A DNA stretch of 37,338 nucleotides, taken from positions 1-37,338 of the forward strand of contig NZ_SOEF01000028.1 of assembly GCF_004366375.1 (NCBI RefSeq), in the 5' to 3' direction. Made by a program: the position numbers and the translations under genes. The notes under the pieces are model-generated. The model was given only the letters and a program-made list of their open reading frames with translations. It was not told where the DNA came from and made no database searches. Positions 7,475 to 16,243 of this stretch are shown here, in pieces. The DNA comes from Halanaerobium congolense (GTDB lineage: Bacteria; Bacillota; Halanaerobiia; Halanaerobiales; Halanaerobiaceae). The stretch's first letter is position 1. Each line of letters begins with the position of its first letter.

Positions 7475-9229
7475 TTATTTGAAAATAAGGCAGGAGGAAG
7501 GTGGAACTTCAATTTTATGGAGTCCTTTTTCCAGATTGATTTTTTTATTTTCCATCAGCTTACCCTGTGAATTATAAATTTTAAGATTTTTATCTTTAAA
7601 CTCTGTTTCTAAATCCAGCACCAGCTCCTCATTTAGAGTAGCATTAACCAGAATCAACTCCGGCGGCAGGTTTTTTCCTGGCTGAACCAGCATTTTATCG
7701 TAAACAGCTATTATTTTCTGCTGATCATTTTCACTGCTGATTAAAGGATATAAATGAGCTGGAGAAAAAGCTTTTAATTTTCCTTCAAGCAGCACTTCCT
7801 TATATTTTTTCCAAAAGCCAAGCCAGAACTCAGCCACAGCTAAATGTTTTTCACTTAATTGACTCAACTTCATTGAAAACTGGGGTACTGCAAATAAAAC
7901 ATTGAGCAGCTGCAGGGCAGCACTGGCTGCACTGGCTTCAGGATCCCACATCAGCATATCCGAATGGACGGCTGTTTCTCCAGCCAGCAGCCTTAAGTCA
8001 ATTGTTCCAACTCTATTGGTCACTGCATCACCGGGACAGTCATTAACCCTAAAGATATTACCATATTTGCGCATATAGGGTCCGATATATTTCTGCCTGA
8101 ATTCGATCATAATTTCCGGATTAAGCTGCTGCAGGTTTTCTCTGATATTAAACATTAATCTATCAACTGCCTGATCTAAGGATTCAATATCCATCTCCGG
8201 CTCGACTTTCAGCTCACTCTCTTTCTCATAAGCAAACTGATCGATAAAATCAAGTTTAAGTCCATCCAAATTCCAGTCCCGAACTGCAGATTTATAGGTC
8301 TCAATCAAATACTCTCTGACTTCCGGATATCTTGGATCAAGGATTCCCGCATCTCTTGCTTCAGCATAAAAAAGAAGTTTATCCTTAAATCGAGGCCAGG
8401 CTTTAGAGTGAATACCGACAAAGGGTACACTGTACCAGAGTAAATATTTGAGACCCATTTTATGTATTTTTTCTACATGTTTTTTCATATCCGGGATTCT
8501 TGATTCTGCTGCTTCCCAGTCACCACAATAAGCATAACCACGATTATTATCCACGGTCTGCCAGCCATCATCGACAATCACTGCCTCACAGCCAAATTCT
8601 TTTGCTTTTCTGGCCTCTTTTTCAATTTCTGCTGCTTTTAAATTCTGATGAAAGCTGTACCAGCTGGAGTACATTGGTTCTTTAGCAGCTGCAGACACAG
8701 GAGCTGGCTTGTATCCATCCAACTCCTCATACCAGGCAGAAACATCTTTAAGTGATTGATAATATGGAATCTCTCTGCTGTCAACTCTGAGTACTGCCTG
8801 ATAATGCTTTCTCTTTTTTGAAGGCTGAGAAAAAAGTATTATCCGGCAGTTAAGACAACCGCTTTCTTCGTTTACTCCCATCTTAAATCTTACAGTCTCC
8901 ATTGCCTCCGAATAAGCAAGGGTGAGTCTGTTTTGGTCATTTTGACTTAAAAATGTAATTACCGGGGCCAGCGAGGCCGCCTTCGCGGCAAATCCATCCT
9001 CCCAGTCAGCTGCCAGTGATTTATCCCGACCGGCCCCTGGATGCCAGGCAGTCTGAACATCGAGCAAAGGGTATAAAAAAGAAAGAGTAACTTCTGGAAA
9101 ATCAATTTTTTTCTCAGCCTCAATTGAGATTTTAAAATAATCTACATCCTCTTTAAAATGTTCAACTTCAAAATCCAGCTCTTCACTCTCAGATTCAACC
9201 TTCAGCAATTCCGGACTCAGCTTAAACAT
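7475..9229 (-). CDS. GH36-family alpha-galactosidase-like glycosidase
   Basis: A 584-residue cytoplasmic protein (no signal peptide) of glycoside hydrolase family 36, related to the short bacterial alpha-galactosidases. An N-terminal beta domain (about 1-170) precedes a TIM barrel with SSWYSFHQNL (188-197), VIVDDGWQ (218-224), and the nucleophile motif DGLKLDF, with Asp327 as the likely nucleophile. RVNDCPGD (394-401) probably provides the acid/base Asp397. A beta-sandwich tail follows. Its ATG overlaps the end of the preceding Gfo/Idh gene by eight bases, so translation is coupled. As the last gene of the ABC/phosphorylase operon it should act on the imported glycoside or an intermediate; an alpha-galactoside is the default guess from family knowledge. 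Confidence 0.82.
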   Translation of the reverse strand: MFKLSPELLKVESESEELDFEVEHFKEDVDYFKISIEAEKKIDFPEVTLSFLYPLLDVQTAWHPGAGRDKSLAADWEDGFAAKAASLAPVITFLSQNDQNRLTLAYSEAMETVRFKMGVNEESGCLNCRIILFSQPSKKRKHYQAVLRVDSREIPYYQSLKDVSAWYEELDGYKPAPVSAAAKEPMYSSWYSFHQNLKAAEIEKEARKAKEFGCEAVIVDDGWQTVDNNRGYAYCGDWEAAESRIPDMKKHVEKIHKMGLKYLLWYSVPFVGIHSKAWPRFKDKLLFYAEARDAGILDPRYPEVREYLIETYKSAVRDWNLDGLKLDFIDQFAYEKESELKVEPEMDIESLDQAVDRLMFNIRENLQQLNPEIMIEFRQKYIGPYMRKYGNIFRVNDCPGDAVTNRVGTIDLRLLAGETAVHSDMLMWDPEASAASAALQLLNVLFAVPQFSMKLSQLSEKHLAVAEFWLGFWKKYKEVLLEGKLKAFSPAHLYPLISSENDQQKIIAVYDKMLVQPGKNLPPELILVNATLNEELVLDLETEFKDKNLKIYNSQGKLMENKKINLEKGLHKIEVPPSSCLIFK

Positions 9230-10217
9230 TTTGTTCAGCCCGCTTTTTATTATTTTCTTTTATTTCGCTGATCAGTTTGATTGCCTTTAAGCCTTCGCTG
9301 ATTGGAACCTGAGCCTCTCTTTTTTCCAGCACAGCCTCGATAAAATCCCTGTTTTCTAAATAGTAAAGGTCCTGATCGGCCGTAAAAACTTTTGTGTCAA
9401 CTTCCCCCTGCTGATGATATTTAAATACTGCCTTCTCTATATTTTCAAATTCGACGGTTAGGTTTTCGCAGATTACTGTCAGCGCTTTCTTCCAGCTGCC
9501 GGGTACAGCACAGTTGGAACCGGCAATACTGCCGAGCGCTCCTGATTTAAACTGAATTAAAGAAAGACTGTTATCTTCAATTGTATATCCTTCAGTCTGC
9601 TGATGGCATAGATTAGCCAGCATTCCCTCTGCACTCTGATAATCTCCAAACAAATGCAGAGCCAGATCATAAAGATGAATCACCTGCTCATAGATCTGAC
9701 CACCGGATTTTTCTAGCTGCCGCCACCAGCTGGAATGAAGGGAATTACAGAAATAATAACCCTGCAGCAGTGCCTGCTGTCCGGCCTGACCGGAATCTAT
9801 TAGTTCTTTAAGTTTCTGAATTCCTTCAGCAAAACGATAGTGATAGCCGACCTGAGAAATAACACCTGCTTCGTTAACTGCCTCAACCATTGATCTGGCC
9901 CGTTTCTCATTGATAGCTATTGGTTTTTCAATAAAAATATGTATCCCTTTATGGACTGCTTTTTCCAGCTGGCCCTGATGGGCAGCCGGAGGTAAGCAGA
10001 TATAGAGCAGGTCTAAGTCTTTTTCTGCCAGCATCTGATCAAAATCAGCATAAGCCGCTGCATTTTTAAAACCAAGACTATTTATTAAATCTGCAGCCGA
10101 ATTCTTATGGCGGGAAGTAACTGCTGTGATTTCAACATCTGCCATATCACGCAGAACTCCAGCATGAATCCGGGCCATTTCTCCTGCACCTAAAAACCCA
10201 ACATTTAATTTCTGCAT
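9222..10217 (-). CDS. Gfo/Idh/MocA-family oxidoreductase
   Basis: A 331-residue NAD(P)-dependent sugar dehydrogenase. The Rossmann motif is GAGEMA (10-15), the conserved EKPI follows at 97-100, and the C-terminal alpha/beta domain has the substrate-side GGQIYEQVIHLYDL helix. These enzymes oxidise or reduce a sugar hydroxyl. The pairing with an MDR dehydrogenase, a GH13_18 phosphorylase and a binding-protein transporter parallels E. coli ycjS beside ycjQ, ycjM and ycjNOP, where the two dehydrogenases interconvert 3-keto-glycosides. The same role here is inference. It is 21 bases downstream of the MDR gene and overlaps the GH36 gene. Confidence 0.85.
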   Translation of the reverse strand: MQKLNVGFLGAGEMARIHAGVLRDMADVEITAVTSRHKNSAADLINSLGFKNAAAYADFDQMLAEKDLDLLYICLPPAAHQGQLEKAVHKGIHIFIEKPIAINEKRARSMVEAVNEAGVISQVGYHYRFAEGIQKLKELIDSGQAGQQALLQGYYFCNSLHSSWWRQLEKSGGQIYEQVIHLYDLALHLFGDYQSAEGMLANLCHQQTEGYTIEDNSLSLIQFKSGALGSIAGSNCAVPGSWKKALTVICENLTVEFENIEKAVFKYHQQGEVDTKVFTADQDLYYLENRDFIEAVLEKREAQVPISEGLKAIKLISEIKENNKKRAEQNV

Positions 10218-10238
10218 AATAGTTTTCAGCCTCCCAGT

Positions 10239-11279
10239 TTAATCAAACTTAAGTACTGTCTGCAGAGCTTCTTTTGGCTCCTGATCCAGCTTTTCAAATA
10301 ATTTTTCTGCATCTTTAAAATCTTCTATGTTAGTAATCAAACCTTTTAAATCTATTTTTTTAGACTGCTGCAGCTTCATAATCGTCTGATTTAACCGCAG
10401 GCGGTCCCAGCGGTAGCTCAATTCCGGTCTGACTCCTGAAATCTGAGAACAGATCAGCTGAATCCGGTTGTGGTGAAATTCTTCCCCTAAATTTAAGCCC
10501 TCTGAGCTGCCGGCAAAAAAACCGGAAGCAATTGTCCTGCCGGAATAGGCGGTGGATTTTATTGCCTGGTGAAGTGCTTTTAGAGAACCAGAAATTTCAA
10601 TACTCACATCTGCTCCTCTACCTCCTGTCAGCTTTTTAATTTCTTTGGCCGCCTCAATTTCAGCCGGATTGAGCACAATATCTGCTCCCATTTTTTTTGC
10701 TGTCTCCAACCGCTTCGGATTTAAATCAAGGGCTATTACCCGGGCTCCATTTAATTTAGCCAGCTGAGATACTATCTGTCCCGGCACTCCCTGACCAAAA
10801 ACTGCTGCTGTTTCTCCAACATGGATATCTGCATCTAAAATTGCATTTAAAGCGATTGATCCAATATGGGAAAAAATTCCATAAATTGGATCAGCTGTCT
10901 CCGGCAGCCGGTGTTCAACTGCGAAGTCCTCGTTTAGAACAGCAGTTGTTCGGTGACCCCAGGTTCCGTAAACAGTGTCCCCAATTTTAACTCCTGCAAC
11001 CTCAGGACCTACTTCTATAACCTCACCAACTTCTTCATAACCCCAGTTTTTAATCGGATAGCTGCCTGCTTCATCTTCTTTTTCTTCAAAAATCCTCAAG
11101 TCTGAATTCCAGCTTTTATTTAGATGGGGATTAAATCCTCTATATGAAGTTAACTCTGTCCCGGCACTGATCCCAGAATAAAGTGTTTTAACCCTCACTT
11201 CTTCTGCTTTTAAAGCTTTTTCTTCATAATCTATAAATTCAAGTTTTCCCGGTTCAATTAGAGCTAATACTTTTCCCAT
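10239..11279 (-). CDS. Zinc-less MDR (alcohol dehydrogenase-like) sugar dehydrogenase, YcjQ-like
   Basis: A 346-residue medium-chain dehydrogenase. The cofactor fold has GQGVPG (162-167) and Asp185 (ALDLNPKR), favouring NAD(H). The usual catalytic-zinc ligands are absent: the expected Cys is replaced in SGISAGTEL (36-43), and the GHE motif is GYE (80-82). The four-cysteine structural-zinc lobe is also missing. The SGISAGTEL signature is shared with BchC/YcjQ-type members of the superfamily. By context it may oxidise or reduce C3 of a glucoside together with the neighbouring Gfo/Idh enzyme. Its ATG is six bases before the phosphorylase stop codon in coordinates, so the two are translationally coupled. 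Confidence 0.83.
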   Translation of the reverse strand: MGKVLALIEPGKLEFIDYEEKALKAEEVRVKTLYSGISAGTELTSYRGFNPHLNKSWNSDLRIFEEKEDEAGSYPIKNWGYEEVGEVIEVGPEVAGVKIGDTVYGTWGHRTTAVLNEDFAVEHRLPETADPIYGIFSHIGSIALNAILDADIHVGETAAVFGQGVPGQIVSQLAKLNGARVIALDLNPKRLETAKKMGADIVLNPAEIEAAKEIKKLTGGRGADVSIEISGSLKALHQAIKSTAYSGRTIASGFFAGSSEGLNLGEEFHHNRIQLICSQISGVRPELSYRWDRLRLNQTIMKLQQSKKIDLKGLITNIEDFKDAEKLFEKLDQEPKEALQTVLKFD

Positions 11280-11285
11280 AATTAA

Positions 11286-13043
11286 TTACCCCCTGGCTTT
11301 TAACCATCTATTTTGGTATGGAGTTAGCTTTAGCTTTAAACTATCATTTTCAATTTTATAATCCTCTTCTGTAATTATATCTCTTAACAGACTTCCATTT
11401 TCAGCTTTAAATAAATCTGCTTTAAGCTCTAATTCAACCGTTTCAGCCGAAACATTGCTTAGAGCTGTAATCCTCTGCTCAGCCTCACCCCGCTGAACTG
11501 CAAATACCTTCTGGTTAAGATCCAGTATTTTCTGAGGACTATCTGGAGCAAAAGCCTTATTTTCCTGCCTCAGCTTTAACAATTCTCTATAGCTGTCAAA
11601 AACCTGTTTTCTAAATGAACCCTGCTCGTTTAACTCACTTAAAAGCCTGTCCCGGTCCAGTTTTTCTCTGTTAATTCTTCTGTTTTCCCCACTTTCTTCT
11701 ACACCCTGCTGATAATTTTCGGATCCCAACAACGAATGAAGATAGATTCCCGGTACACCCTGCAGGGCCAGCATAATTGCCTGAGAGGCCATAAACTGTT
11801 TAACCTGTAATTCAATTTTTTTATCCTGATCTCTAACTGCATCCACATAGCTGACATTTATTTCGTAAGGACTTTTCGAACCATCAGAATTGGTTTTATA
11901 GGAGACCAACCCTCCTTTTGCTTTAACTTTTTTAACCACATCTTCAATCTGATTTTCATTTAAAATTCCTTCTACAGGCCTCAACCCAACACCATCATGA
12001 GAGGCTAAGAAATTGAAATAATAATTACCTGCTTCCAGCTCCTCTAAAGAAGCAGCCCACTCAGTCAGTTTGGAGGCATCTTCCTCTAAAAAGCTGTATA
12101 ATACAAGCGGCGGCAGGGTAAAGTTATAGACCATATCTGCCTCATCTACACCCCTGCCAAAATAGCTGATATTTTCCTCATGTGGCACATTGGTTTCAGT
12201 TAAGATTAAGGTCGTAGGAGCTGCCAGCTTGAAAATTTCTTTAAAAAGCTGGATCACCTTATGAGTTTCCGGCAGATGAATACAGCTGGTGCCCATTTCC
12301 TTCCAGAGATAGGCAATCGCATCCAGGCGAATTATCTCTGCTCCCTGAGCTGCATAAAATAGAAGCACATCAATTATTTCTAAAAGAACTTCAGTTTCTT
12401 TAAAATTTAAATCAATCTGATCTGGACTAAAAGTTGTCCAGACATGTTTTTTGCCGGCTGCAGTCTCAACTTCAGTCAGCAGCGGTTTGGCACGAGGTCT
12501 GGTGACCTCAGAATAATCCTTTTCTGGATCCGCCTCAATAAAATAATTGGCATATTTACCTTCCTGTTCTTTAAACTTTTTAAACCATTCACTTTCTGCA
12601 GAGATATGGTTGATTACTGCATCAAACATTAAAGAAAAGTTTTGTTTGAGGGCTTCTATATCTGACCAGTCACCAAGCTCAGGATTAACCTTTTTATAAT
12701 CAATCACTGCAAAACCATCATCCGAAGAATACGGAAAAAAAGGGAGAAGATGAATGGTGCTGATGCTTTCTTTTAAATAATTTTTAAAAAATTCATTTAA
12801 AGTCTGCAGTGGTGCTTCTCCCTCACTTTGGATATGATCTCCATAGCAGATCACCACACTGTCTTTTTCTGTCAGCCGGGCGGCATCCTGTTCCTGCTCC
12901 CTCAAGTCAGGATGTTTTTCAGCAAAATCAATTATAAATTCCTCAAGTCGAGGATAAAATTCTGCTGTTGTTTTTTTATCATATATAAAATTTAATTTCT
13001 TTTTCAGTTTTTCTCTGCTTGATTTTGGAATTTCAAAACTCAT
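11286..13043 (-). CDS. GH13_18 sugar phosphorylase (sucrose/glucosylglycerate phosphorylase type)
   Basis: A 585-residue retaining alpha-glucoside phosphorylase. The GH13 barrel has the nucleophile Asp241 (IIRLDAIAYLW), the acid/base Glu283 (LTETNVPHEENISYFG) and the transition-state stabiliser Asp350 (FLASHDGVGL). The subfamily 18 layout and the length above that of classical sucrose phosphorylase (about 490-500) fit the glucosylglycerate/sucrose-6-phosphate phosphorylase branch that includes E. coli YcjM. It would convert an imported alpha-glucoside plus phosphate into glucose 1-phosphate and the free acceptor. The acceptor is undecided between glycerate, glycerol and fructose (or its phosphate). 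The adjoining glycerate kinase, permease and dehydrogenase favour glycerate. It is followed immediately by the MDR gene. Confidence 0.85.
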   Translation of the reverse strand: MSFEIPKSSREKLKKKLNFIYDKKTTAEFYPRLEEFIIDFAEKHPDLREQEQDAARLTEKDSVVICYGDHIQSEGEAPLQTLNEFFKNYLKESISTIHLLPFFPYSSDDGFAVIDYKKVNPELGDWSDIEALKQNFSLMFDAVINHISAESEWFKKFKEQEGKYANYFIEADPEKDYSEVTRPRAKPLLTEVETAAGKKHVWTTFSPDQIDLNFKETEVLLEIIDVLLFYAAQGAEIIRLDAIAYLWKEMGTSCIHLPETHKVIQLFKEIFKLAAPTTLILTETNVPHEENISYFGRGVDEADMVYNFTLPPLVLYSFLEEDASKLTEWAASLEELEAGNYYFNFLASHDGVGLRPVEGILNENQIEDVVKKVKAKGGLVSYKTNSDGSKSPYEINVSYVDAVRDQDKKIELQVKQFMASQAIMLALQGVPGIYLHSLLGSENYQQGVEESGENRRINREKLDRDRLLSELNEQGSFRKQVFDSYRELLKLRQENKAFAPDSPQKILDLNQKVFAVQRGEAEQRITALSNVSAETVELELKADLFKAENGSLLRDIITEEDYKIENDSLKLKLTPYQNRWLKARG

Positions 13044-13101
13044 AAAATCACTCCAGTTATTTTTTTATTCTTATCTGCTTATAAGCTTACAAATTCTTAT
13101 G

Positions 13102-14424
13102 CTAAATTAATTTTTCCAATAACTCTTCTAAACGGCTGTAGGATAATTCTGCAGCTGCGATTTCAAAATTTTCTTCTACAGTCTGCTGGCGGTAATCCTG
13201 ATCTTTTAAATATTTTAAAGCCTCTTTTAAAGCAGGCTCAAATTTCTTTTCTGCTATCTTAATATAGCCGTCTTCTCTTTTCTGATACTCTGAGCCCAGG
13301 GAAGCCAGGTTTAGGTTGTATTGCTTAATATCACTCTTAAAAACCGGATATTCGAAAACAACCACCGGTTTTTTTGCAAAAAGTGCTTCTAAAAGCTGAT
13401 TTCCCCAGCCTTCTTTAATACTGGTATAGGTAATTAAATCAGAAATTACATAGCTGTCCCAGAGAGAATAAATTTTCTTTCCTCCTCTGGCTGAACGCTG
13501 ATGGGCAAATAAATTATTGGCCCAGATAATTTCTACCTCACTTTCTGCAGCCTGCTGCTTTAAAAACTGAATATAATTCTCATTTTCTTCTGTCAATCCA
13601 GGCAGCAGAAAAACAACCCTGTTTTCACTGCTGAACTCTCTTCCATCATATAGTTTCCCCTGCAGCTTCTGCTGCTGCAGCCTGGCAGTAAACTCTATAG
13701 CCAGCTCTACTGCCTTTCGCTCTGCAATTCGGGTTGCATGCAGTACAACTATATCATCTTCTTTGATACCCAGTTTAGATCTCAAATCCTCATTATACGG
13801 ATCAGATTTCCATAAAGGCTGCTTAAAATCAAAAACATTGGGCACTACAGTCGCTTCTAGTCCTTTTCTTTTTTTAAGCTCCTTTTGAGCAAGTTTATTG
13901 ATTACTACGTGCTCTATTTCTTTTAGCCGGGGCGGAAAATATTCTCCCAGAATATCATTTACAAAATCACAGACCGGACTGCTGTATAAATCTCTTTCCC
14001 AGTAAAAGTCATGGTGGTGGGCAATAGTTTTCAGCTTTAATTTTTCTATAACCTGCTTAAAAGCTATCGCTGCCGGTAGATTCCAGCCCAGGGAAAATAT
14101 ATTATTGGGAATTAAAAGTTCAATTCCCGCATTTTTGATTTCTTTTTCCAGCTTCTGAGCAATTTGAGCTGCCTCAGCCTCAATCTCAGCCTGAAACTCT
14201 GCTTCGGAACTGTAATCTTTCAGACATCGATAAGCATTATCAACAAATTTAAGATTTTTTTCATTTTTATAAAATAATTCTTCAATCTGAATTTCAGCCT
14301 CCGGAGTTCCCGAGATATAGACTACCTGATGCCCCATTTTTTCTAGAACCAGGCGCCATTTGTCCATTTCTAAGGAAACTCCATCAGTCTGACCGGTCCG
14401 AAAATGTGCCAGAGCAATTTTCAT
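13102..14424 (-). CDS. GT4-family glycosyltransferase (possible mannosylglucosylglycerate synthase type)
   Basis: A 440-residue GT-B glycosyltransferase. The N-terminal half starts MKIALAHFRTGQTDGVSLEM, an acceptor-domain start with the glycine-rich TDG loop. The C-terminal half has HATRIAERKAVELA, which would contact the nucleotide diphosphate, and the retaining EX7E motif in KEGWGNQLLEAL (about 338-346). I use the ATG at 14424, which has GGAGGT six bases upstream; the TTG at 14430 is less likely. A biosynthetic transferase inside an uptake-and-phosphorolysis operon is odd. It resembles enzymes that add mannose to glucosylglycerate, which would fit a glycerate-solute locus, but I cannot confirm donor or acceptor. 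A sucrose- or trehalose-type transferase is another possibility. Confidence 0.72.
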   Translation of the reverse strand: MKIALAHFRTGQTDGVSLEMDKWRLVLEKMGHQVVYISGTPEAEIQIEELFYKNEKNLKFVDNAYRCLKDYSSEAEFQAEIEAEAAQIAQKLEKEIKNAGIELLIPNNIFSLGWNLPAAIAFKQVIEKLKLKTIAHHHDFYWERDLYSSPVCDFVNDILGEYFPPRLKEIEHVVINKLAQKELKKRKGLEATVVPNVFDFKQPLWKSDPYNEDLRSKLGIKEDDIVVLHATRIAERKAVELAIEFTARLQQQKLQGKLYDGREFSSENRVVFLLPGLTEENENYIQFLKQQAAESEVEIIWANNLFAHQRSARGGKKIYSLWDSYVISDLITYTSIKEGWGNQLLEALFAKKPVVVFEYPVFKSDIKQYNLNLASLGSEYQKREDGYIKIAEKKFEPALKEALKYLKDQDYRQQTVEENFEIAAAELSYSRLEELLEKLI

Positions 14425-14479
14425 TATCAAACCTCCAATACTTTTATCACTGCATCTTTAATAAGCTCACAGCATTTGT

Positions 14480-15322
14480 TTATTCTTTAACTCCACCAAA
14501 AGTTAAACCTCCAGTAATAAATCTCTCAACTGACAGAAAGAGGATAATTACAGGTACAGCTGTCAGAACAGATGCTGCCATCATTCTACCCCAGACATAA
14601 TGCTGTGTATAGAATAACTGATTTAAACCAAGGGGCAGCGTTCTTAAACTGCTGGAATTGATAAATACGGAAGCAAATAGATATTCGTTCCAGGCTATCA
14701 TAAAAGCATAGATAAAGACTGAAACTATGGCCGGTGCAGAAAGTGGAAGCACAATTCTATAAATAACCTCAAATCTGCTGCAGCCGTCAATAATCGCCGC
14801 TTCTTCTATGCTTTCCGGGATTGTTCTAAAATAATTTCCCAGCATATAGAGAGAAACAGGCAGGGTCTGAACTATATAAGTTATTATTAGTGAAGTTCTG
14901 GTATCAAATAAGCCCAGTTTGCTGATCATTTGAAACAAAGGAATCACCAGTAAAACTCCGCCAAACATATAAACCATTAAAACTCCGCGCTGAATTACTC
15001 CCCGACCTGTATATTCAAGTCTGGCAAAACTGTAAGAACCAAAAATAGCAATTACTATTCCAATCCCTGCCGAAAGGAAGGCTACAATTAAACTGTTTTT
15101 AAAATATATTAAAAACGGAAAAATTTCGGGATTTAATACTCCCTGGTAATGCTCAATTGTCGGGTTATTGGGAATAATTTTCGGCGGCAGCTGAGTCTGT
15201 TCAACATTCGGCTTCAAGGAAGAACTGATCATTGTTATAAAAGGAATTAAAACAAAAGCCAGGACAGTAATTAACAGTACAACAAATATTATTTTACTTC
15301 TAATGCTTTCTTTCCCTACCAT
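14480..15322 (-). CDS. Carbohydrate ABC transporter permease, MalG type
   Basis: A 280-residue inner-membrane permease with six predicted membrane segments and the EAA loop EAAIIDGCSRFEVIYRIVLP (about 190-209) that contacts the ATPase. It belongs to the CUT1 family that imports oligosaccharides and glycosides. Its ATG overlaps the stop of the MalF-type gene (ATGGTAG), so the two are coupled. No ATPase gene is present in the window; CUT1 systems of Bacillota often share an MsmK/UgpC-type ATPase encoded elsewhere. Confidence 0.92.
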   Translation of the reverse strand: MVGKESIRSKIIFVVLLITVLAFVLIPFITMISSSLKPNVEQTQLPPKIIPNNPTIEHYQGVLNPEIFPFLIYFKNSLIVAFLSAGIGIVIAIFGSYSFARLEYTGRGVIQRGVLMVYMFGGVLLVIPLFQMISKLGLFDTRTSLIITYIVQTLPVSLYMLGNYFRTIPESIEEAAIIDGCSRFEVIYRIVLPLSAPAIVSVFIYAFMIAWNEYLFASVFINSSSLRTLPLGLNQLFYTQHYVWGRMMAASVLTAVPVIILFLSVERFITGGLTFGGVKE

Positions 15323-16182
15323 TCTAACACCTTCCTTACATAGAACATAATAAAACCTAAAACAAAAACAAATAAAATAGCAGATATTGCTGCTGCCTCA
15401 CCAAAACTGTAAGTTGAAAAGGCTTTTTCGTAAATATAGACCGGCAGAACCTCGACTGATGAGGATAGAAGATAGACTTCCGAAAATTTATAGAAGTTCC
15501 AGATTGTGCGTAAAATTACCAGAGCTCCAATTACAAATTTTAGTTCAGGTAAGGTGATATATTTAAATTTCTGCCAGATTGTAGCTCCATCAACTTCTGC
15601 TGCCTCATATAAGGTATCCGAAATGGACTGCAGCTCAGCTAAAATCATTAAAAAGGCAAAGGGAAAATTCCGCCAGATATTAAAGATTATCACTGCAAAA
15701 ATTGCATAACGCGGTGATTCAATCCAATTAATATGCTGAGGTAAAATACTTAAGACATCCACCATAATATAATTAAACATTCCAAAAACGGGATTAAATA
15801 AATACTTCCAGCCAAAAGCGGCTGAGATTACAGGTGTTACATACGGTAATAAGATTATTCCTCTAACAATGGCTCTCCCCGGAAATTTACGGTTTAATAA
15901 AAGTGCGACCCCCAGGCCCAGTAGAGTTGTGCCAATAACAGTTGTAGAAGTAAAAATTAATGAAGTTCGAAATGAAATCCAGAAGTCAAGATCAGTTAAA
16001 ATATTAATGAAATGACTTAAGCCTATAAATTCATTAGGCATAGTTGGATTCATATTTACATCATGTACACTCAACCAGAGATTATAAAATACTGGATAAA
16101 TAATCAAACCACCTATTGAGAGTACGGTTGGTAAGATCAGCCAATAACCAAGTTTTGCTTCCTGATCTTTTTTAATCTGCAT
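15316..16182 (-). CDS. Carbohydrate ABC transporter permease, MalF type
   Basis: A 288-residue partner permease of the CUT1 family with about six membrane segments, including an N-terminal YWLILPTVLSIGGLIIYPVF helix and the EAA loop EAAEVDGATIWQKFKYITLP (about 200-219). It sits between the binding protein and the MalG-type gene. It has a strong AAGGAGG site, and an 11-base-pair hairpin lies just upstream in the gap to the binding protein gene. Confidence 0.92.
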   Translation of the reverse strand: MQIKKDQEAKLGYWLILPTVLSIGGLIIYPVFYNLWLSVHDVNMNPTMPNEFIGLSHFINILTDLDFWISFRTSLIFTSTTVIGTTLLGLGVALLLNRKFPGRAIVRGIILLPYVTPVISAAFGWKYLFNPVFGMFNYIMVDVLSILPQHINWIESPRYAIFAVIIFNIWRNFPFAFLMILAELQSISDTLYEAAEVDGATIWQKFKYITLPELKFVIGALVILRTIWNFYKFSEVYLLSSSVEVLPVYIYEKAFSTYSFGEAAAISAILFVFVLGFIMFYVRKVLEW

Positions 16183-16202
16183 AAGCTTCCTCCTTTATTT
16201 TT

Positions 16203-16228
16203 CAACCCTGCTGTTTTCAGCAGGGTTG
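16203..16228 (-). promoter_or_regulatory. Intercistronic stem-loop between binding protein and permease genes
   Basis: CAACCCTGCTG and CAGCAGGGTTG form a perfect 11-base-pair stem with a TTTT (plus strand) loop. On the transcribed strand it is followed by AAAAATAAAGG, not a U-run, so it is not a typical terminator. Such hairpins after binding-protein genes usually protect the upstream mRNA from 3' decay and raise binding-protein levels over the permeases; that role is inferred here. Confidence 0.7.
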
Positions 16229-16243
16229 ATTTAATTTTTTTAA

